From positions 1 to 53,833 of the forward strand of contig JAJZRX010000013.1 in assembly GCA_021850095.1 (NCBI GenBank): 53,833 nt of DNA, in the 5' to 3' direction. Below are positions 52,481 through 53,833 of the stretch, one piece after another. The notes beneath the pieces are model-generated. The model was given only the letters and a program-made list of their open reading frames with translations. It ran no database searches and was not told the DNA's origin. Positions within the stretch are counted from its first letter, which is position 1, and each line of letters starts with the position of its first letter. This DNA comes from Deltaproteobacteria bacterium. GTDB taxonomy: Bacteria > Desulfobacterota > Desulfuromonadia > Geobacterales > Pseudopelobacteraceae. The translations under genes were made by a program, and so were the position numbers.

Positions 52481-52935
52481 AACCTTTTACTCTGGAACGC
52501 AGCCAGACCCTGCCGATCACCCTGGAACAGGCCTGGGCTTTTTTTTCCGATCCCGGCAATCTGATTAAGATCACACCGCCGGACATGGACTTCCGCATAA
52601 CGTCGCCCCCCTGCAGCAACACCTATGCCGGCCAGATCATCACCTACAGCGTGCGTCCGCTGCTGGGAGTGGCCGTCAGCTGGACGACCGAAATCACCCA
52701 TGTCGAAAAACCCCATTTCTTTGTTGACGAGCAGCGTTTCGGACCCTACCGTTTCTGGCACCACCAGCACCGCTTCCGCGCAGTGCCCGACGGTGTGGAA
52801 ATGCACGATCTGGTGCATTACCTGCTCCACCATGACCAGCTGGCCGGCCTGATCAACCGCCTGATCGTGGCGCCGCGCCTGCGGCGGATTTTCGATTACC
52901 GCAGCCGGATCCTGAAAGAAATTTTCCCGTCCTGA
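52477..52935 (+). CDS. SRPBCC (START-like) ligand-binding protein
   Basis: The 152-residue protein starts at ATG 52477, overlapping the rarA stop by four bases. The sequence [61 protein letters not shown] and MHDLVHYLLHHDQLAGLINR match the COG4276-type SRPBCC family, which has a helix-grip fold with a hydrophobic pocket. The ligand is unknown. It is probably co-transcribed with rarA; a possible pfkA promoter lies just beyond its end. Confidence 0.83.
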   Translation: MKPFTLERSQTLPITLEQAWAFFSDPGNLIKITPPDMDFRITSPPCSNTYAGQIITYSVRPLLGVAVSWTTEITHVEKPHFFVDEQRFGPYRFWHHQHRFRAVPDGVEMHDLVHYLLHHDQLAGLINRLIVAPRLRRIFDYRSRILKEIFPS

Positions 52936-52943
52936 TGCTTTGC

Positions 52944-52949
52944 TATAAT
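52944..52949 (+). promoter_or_regulatory. Candidate -10 element for pfkA
   Basis: A perfect TATAAT lies 20 bp upstream of the pfkA ATG, with no clear -35 at the right distance. A GGAGG site follows at 52957-52961. Confidence 0.35.
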
Positions 52950-52969
52950 TAACGTTGGAGGAACCACCC

Positions 52970-53833
52970 ATGAAACGACTTGCCATACTGACCAGCGGCG
53001 GAGACTGCTCCGGCATGAATGCCGCCATCCGCGCCGCAGCCCGCACTTCCATCGCCAACGACGTGGAGATGATCGGCTACCGCAAGGGCTATGCCGGCCT
53101 GCTGAAAAATGACTTCCAGATCCTGGACACCCGAGCCGTGTCAGGCGTGCTGCAGCGGGGCGGCACCTTTCTGCAGTCGGCCCGCTCGCCCGAGTTCCGC
53201 ACCGAGGAGGGGCGCAAAAAAGCGCTGGAGAATCTGCTCAAGGAGCGGATCGAGGGACTGATTGTGATCGGCGGCGACGGTTCGCTGAACGGCGCCCTGG
53301 CGCTTGACCGGATGGGCTTCCCGGTGATCGGCATTCCGGCCAGCATCGACAACGACATCCCCTACACCGACATGGCCCTGGGGGTCGATACGGCCCTCAA
53401 CAACATCATCTATGCCGTGGACTGCATCAAGGACACCGCCAGCTCCCACGACCGGGCCTTTATCGTCGAGGTCATGGGGCGCAATTCCGGCTATCTGGCC
53501 TCCACCTCCGCCATCGCCACCGGAGCCGAATTCGCCATTGTGCCGGAAGTGGAATTCGACCTGTCGGAAATGTGCCATCAGCTGAGGCGGCGCTATGAAG
53601 AGGGGCGCACCAATGCGCTGATCATCATGGCCGAAGGGGCCGGCCATGCCCAATCGGTTGCCGACGGCATCAAGGATACGGTCGGCTTCGAGACGCGGGT
53701 AACGGTGCTGGGGCACTACCAGCGCGGCGGTGCGCCGTCGGTCTTCGATCGGTTGCTGGGGAGCCGTTTCGGCCGCAAATCAGTCGACCTGCTGCTGTCC
53801 GGCACCAAAGGGGTCATGGTCGGCCTGGCCACC
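52970..53833 (+). CDS. pfkA: 6-phosphofructokinase (3' end cut by window edge)
   Basis: The frame is open from ATG 52970 to the window end (288 codons of about 320). PfkA phosphorylates fructose 6-phosphate. Motifs are LTSGGDCSGMNAAIRAA, IVIGGDGSLNGALAL, PASIDNDIPYTDMALGVDTAL, EVMGRNSGYLA and GHYQRGGAPSVFDRLLG. At the positions that separate ATP- from PPi-dependent enzymes it reads GGDGS and PASIDND, with Gly and Ala rather than the Asp and Lys of PPi enzymes, so it should use ATP. It follows glgP in this carbohydrate cluster. Confidence 0.95.
   Translation, partial: MKRLAILTSGGDCSGMNAAIRAAARTSIANDVEMIGYRKGYAGLLKNDFQILDTRAVSGVLQRGGTFLQSARSPEFRTEEGRKKALENLLKERIEGLIVIGGDGSLNGALALDRMGFPVIGIPASIDNDIPYTDMALGVDTALNNIIYAVDCIKDTASSHDRAFIVEVMGRNSGYLASTSAIATGAEFAIVPEVEFDLSEMCHQLRRRYEEGRTNALIIMAEGAGHAQSVADGIKDTVGFETRVTVLGHYQRGGAPSVFDRLLGSRFGRKSVDLLLSGTKGVMVGLAT

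Overview
The window looks like chromosomal DNA from a member of the Geobacteraceae (Desulfuromonadia). Several independent signs agree. There are three GEMM-I riboswitches of the Geobacter cGAMP-like type, a lipoprotein ending in CxxCH/CxxxCH haem motifs, and a selenopeptide with its radical-SAM maturase. There is also a PxxKW cysteine-rich protein, a futalosine-pathway mqnA, and many c-di-GMP and two-component proteins. The species cannot be named from sequence alone.

Left part (1-12.5 kb): a truncated FadL-type outer-membrane protein; a REC-PAS-GGDEF protein; gcvT; an exported protein of unknown function; a GAF/HD-GYP protein; a DAHP synthase behind an aromatic leader peptide and attenuator; a fibronectin-III/haem lipoprotein behind two tandem GEMM riboswitches, with an apparent one-base frameshift in its signal peptide; cheV; and trpEG.

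Selenopeptide locus (12.5-15.1 kb): a radical SAM/SPASM maturase lies just downstream of a 97-residue precursor. The precursor has two in-frame UGA codons, each in an SG-Sec-GG context and each followed by a hairpin. Conventional gene calling misses it. A divergent gene encodes a PxxKW cysteine-rich protein.

Central minus-strand block (15.5-28.3 kb): a Nudix gene (plus strand), a GGDEF/EAL protein, mqnA and a TolC-like protein. Upstream of a terminator is a long compact operon in the order aroC-aroK-aroB-TPR-roadblock-aroQ-pepQ-accB-accC-gcvH.

Accessory island (28.3-32.3 kb), AT-richer and mosaic: a ribbon-helix-helix/PIN toxin-antitoxin pair with a palindromic operator, two broken RHS/YD-repeat pieces, a small membrane protein overlapping the RHS tip (possible immunity protein) and a DUF4034-like protein.

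Plus-strand cluster (32.3-39.9 kb): prkA, yeaH (DUF444), spoVR and a second, divergent PrkA-like ATPase, with a CACAGAG repeat element between the first two genes. From 40 to 44.2 kb there are mostly small exported proteins: a lipoprotein, a YfiR-like protein whose start codon lies in a strong hairpin, an Arg-rich repeat protein, and a DUF4382 lipoprotein behind a third GEMM riboswitch.

Right end (44.3-53.8 kb): a large hybrid histidine kinase (periplasmic binding domain, PAS, PocR, kinase, receiver), tmRNA with smpB, then glgP-rarA-SRPBCC-pfkA, the last cut by the window edge. In function the window mixes core biosynthesis (shikimate, Trp, fatty acid, menaquinone, glycogen/glycolysis) with dense second-messenger signalling. 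Both GGDEF domains here have canonical c-di-GMP specificity residues, so if the riboswitches sense cGAMP its synthase is encoded elsewhere.
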